DNA of 64,000 nucleotides from Rhizobium sp. BT04 (lineage in GTDB: Bacteria; Pseudomonadota; Alphaproteobacteria; Rhizobiales; Rhizobiaceae), in contig NZ_CP125652.1 in assembly GCF_030053135.1 (NCBI RefSeq), positions 3,156,501 to 3,220,500 of the forward strand, in the 5' to 3' direction. Below are positions 63,532-64,000 of the stretch, piece by piece; position 1 is the first letter of the stretch, and each line of letters begins with the position of its first letter. The notes under the pieces were generated by a model. The model did not search any database. It was not told the DNA's origin and saw only the letters and a list, made by a program, of their open reading frames with translations. The position numbers were made by a program, and so were the translations under genes.

Positions 63532-63796
63532 ACTATTCCCTTGAACCGCTGCCGAAGTGATTTGCGATCGAATCTATCGTGAAAAGCGATTTTGGTGAAT
63601 CGATGATTTGGCGGGTAGGCGCAGGATGCGGTGGTGACAGATCAACGTGGCGGCTCAGGGGGCTCGAAGAGGCGACGCCTTGACGAGGACCCAATGGCTC
63701 AAAATTTCGCGCACCCGGCAAAAACCAAACTCTCTCCTGTTTTTCGCCCGTATTTTTCGTATTGTCGAACCCATCAATAATCAGGGGAAAGCGTGA

Positions 63797-64000
63797 ATGG
63801 CGGCTCTGTGGTCGAAGATCGGTTTGTTTCTATCGCTTGCGGGCGTGCTCGTTCCGCTCTCGTCGATGGCTGAGGATCAGGAGTTCCGCATCGGAAGCTC
63901 GGTCGTCAGCGGGATGAAGTACAAGCCGGGCTTTGCGCATTTCGACTACGTCAATCCCGATGCTCCGAAAGGCGGAGACCTGCGCCTCTCCGCAAGCGGC
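63797..64000 (+). CDS. Extracellular solute-binding protein family 5 (YejA-like), 5' end only
   Basis: 68 codons are present before the window ends. A signal peptide (MAALWSKIGLFLSLAGVLVP, cleaved near SSMAEDQ) is followed by FAHFDYVNPDAPKGGDLRLS, the N-terminal signature of YejA-type peptide/microcin C binding proteins. AGGGGAAAG precedes ATG 63797. The 265 bases between it and the divergent mepA show no gene. yejB, yejE and yejF would be expected to follow. Confidence 0.85.
   Translation, partial: MAALWSKIGLFLSLAGVLVPLSSMAEDQEFRIGSSVVSGMKYKPGFAHFDYVNPDAPKGGDLRLSASG

Overview
The window is a 64-kb piece of an alphaproteobacterial chromosome. The proteins, the textbook rhizobial sigma70 promoter (CTTGCA-N17-CTATAT), a RimP-leader attenuator, an alpha-r7-type sRNA beside polA, and five copies of a RIME-like intergenic mosaic element all point to Rhizobium, most likely the R. 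leguminosarum/R. etli group. It is core housekeeping DNA with a few repeat-rich islands and one large catabolic operon. No prophage, transposase, CRISPR array, rRNA or tRNA was seen.

Layout. 1-2.8 kb: the rimP-nusA-ylxR operon (leftward, running toward infB), led by a promoter and an intrinsic-terminator-like attenuator. 2.9-11.4 kb: an MFS exporter, a GNAT protein, a lytic transglycosylase, recR, a MOSC protein, ybaB-dnaX, the SRP RNA gene, a HIT protein and a NudC-like Nudix enzyme. 11.4-16.5 kb: a WYL regulator with two matching palindromes that flank a DUF1127 gene and precede a VOC gene, then pheA-kdsB, cycM and an AEC transporter. 16.5-18.3 kb: an arsR-SRPBCC-clpP block bounded by 28-bp inverted repeats. 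18.6-24.8 kb: a PfkB kinase, an SH3 protein, a D-2-hydroxyacid dehydrogenase, a GNAT protein, a moeB/thiF-type gene and recF, with a 274-bp element carrying 34-bp perfect inverted ends just upstream of recF, then an XRE regulator. 25-31.3 kb: dnaK-dnaJ under a sigma32-type promoter, and a class A PBP. 31.3-33.4 kb: a gene-poor stretch with a RIME, a candidate C-rich-loop sRNA, an Arg/Asp-rich SH3 protein and orphan terminators. 33.4-43.8 kb: an M20 dipeptidase, an MHYT-PAS-GGDEF-EAL protein, a MarR regulator, the alpha-r7-like sRNA, polA and a membrane-anchor-less FtsK.

43.9-57.5 kb is the centrepiece: a full carbon-phosphorus lyase locus. Leftward from an 18-bp palindrome are phnG-H-I-J-K-L, a hexapeptide acyltransferase, phnC-D-E1-E2, a DUF1045 2H-phosphoesterase, phnM and phnN, ending in a frameshifted grpB relative. 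The regulator phnF diverges from phnG. The transporter (CDE) brings in phosphonates, PhnGHIJKL with PhnM cleave the C-P bond, and PhnN returns ribose bisphosphate to PRPP. No phnP is present, and DUF1045 is a candidate replacement.

57.5-64 kb: gpmA, dapB, an MsbA-like ABC exporter, glk and mgsA in one leftward run, then the endopeptidase mepA and the 5' end of a YejA-like solute-binding protein.

All assignments come from reading the sequence. No database search was run.
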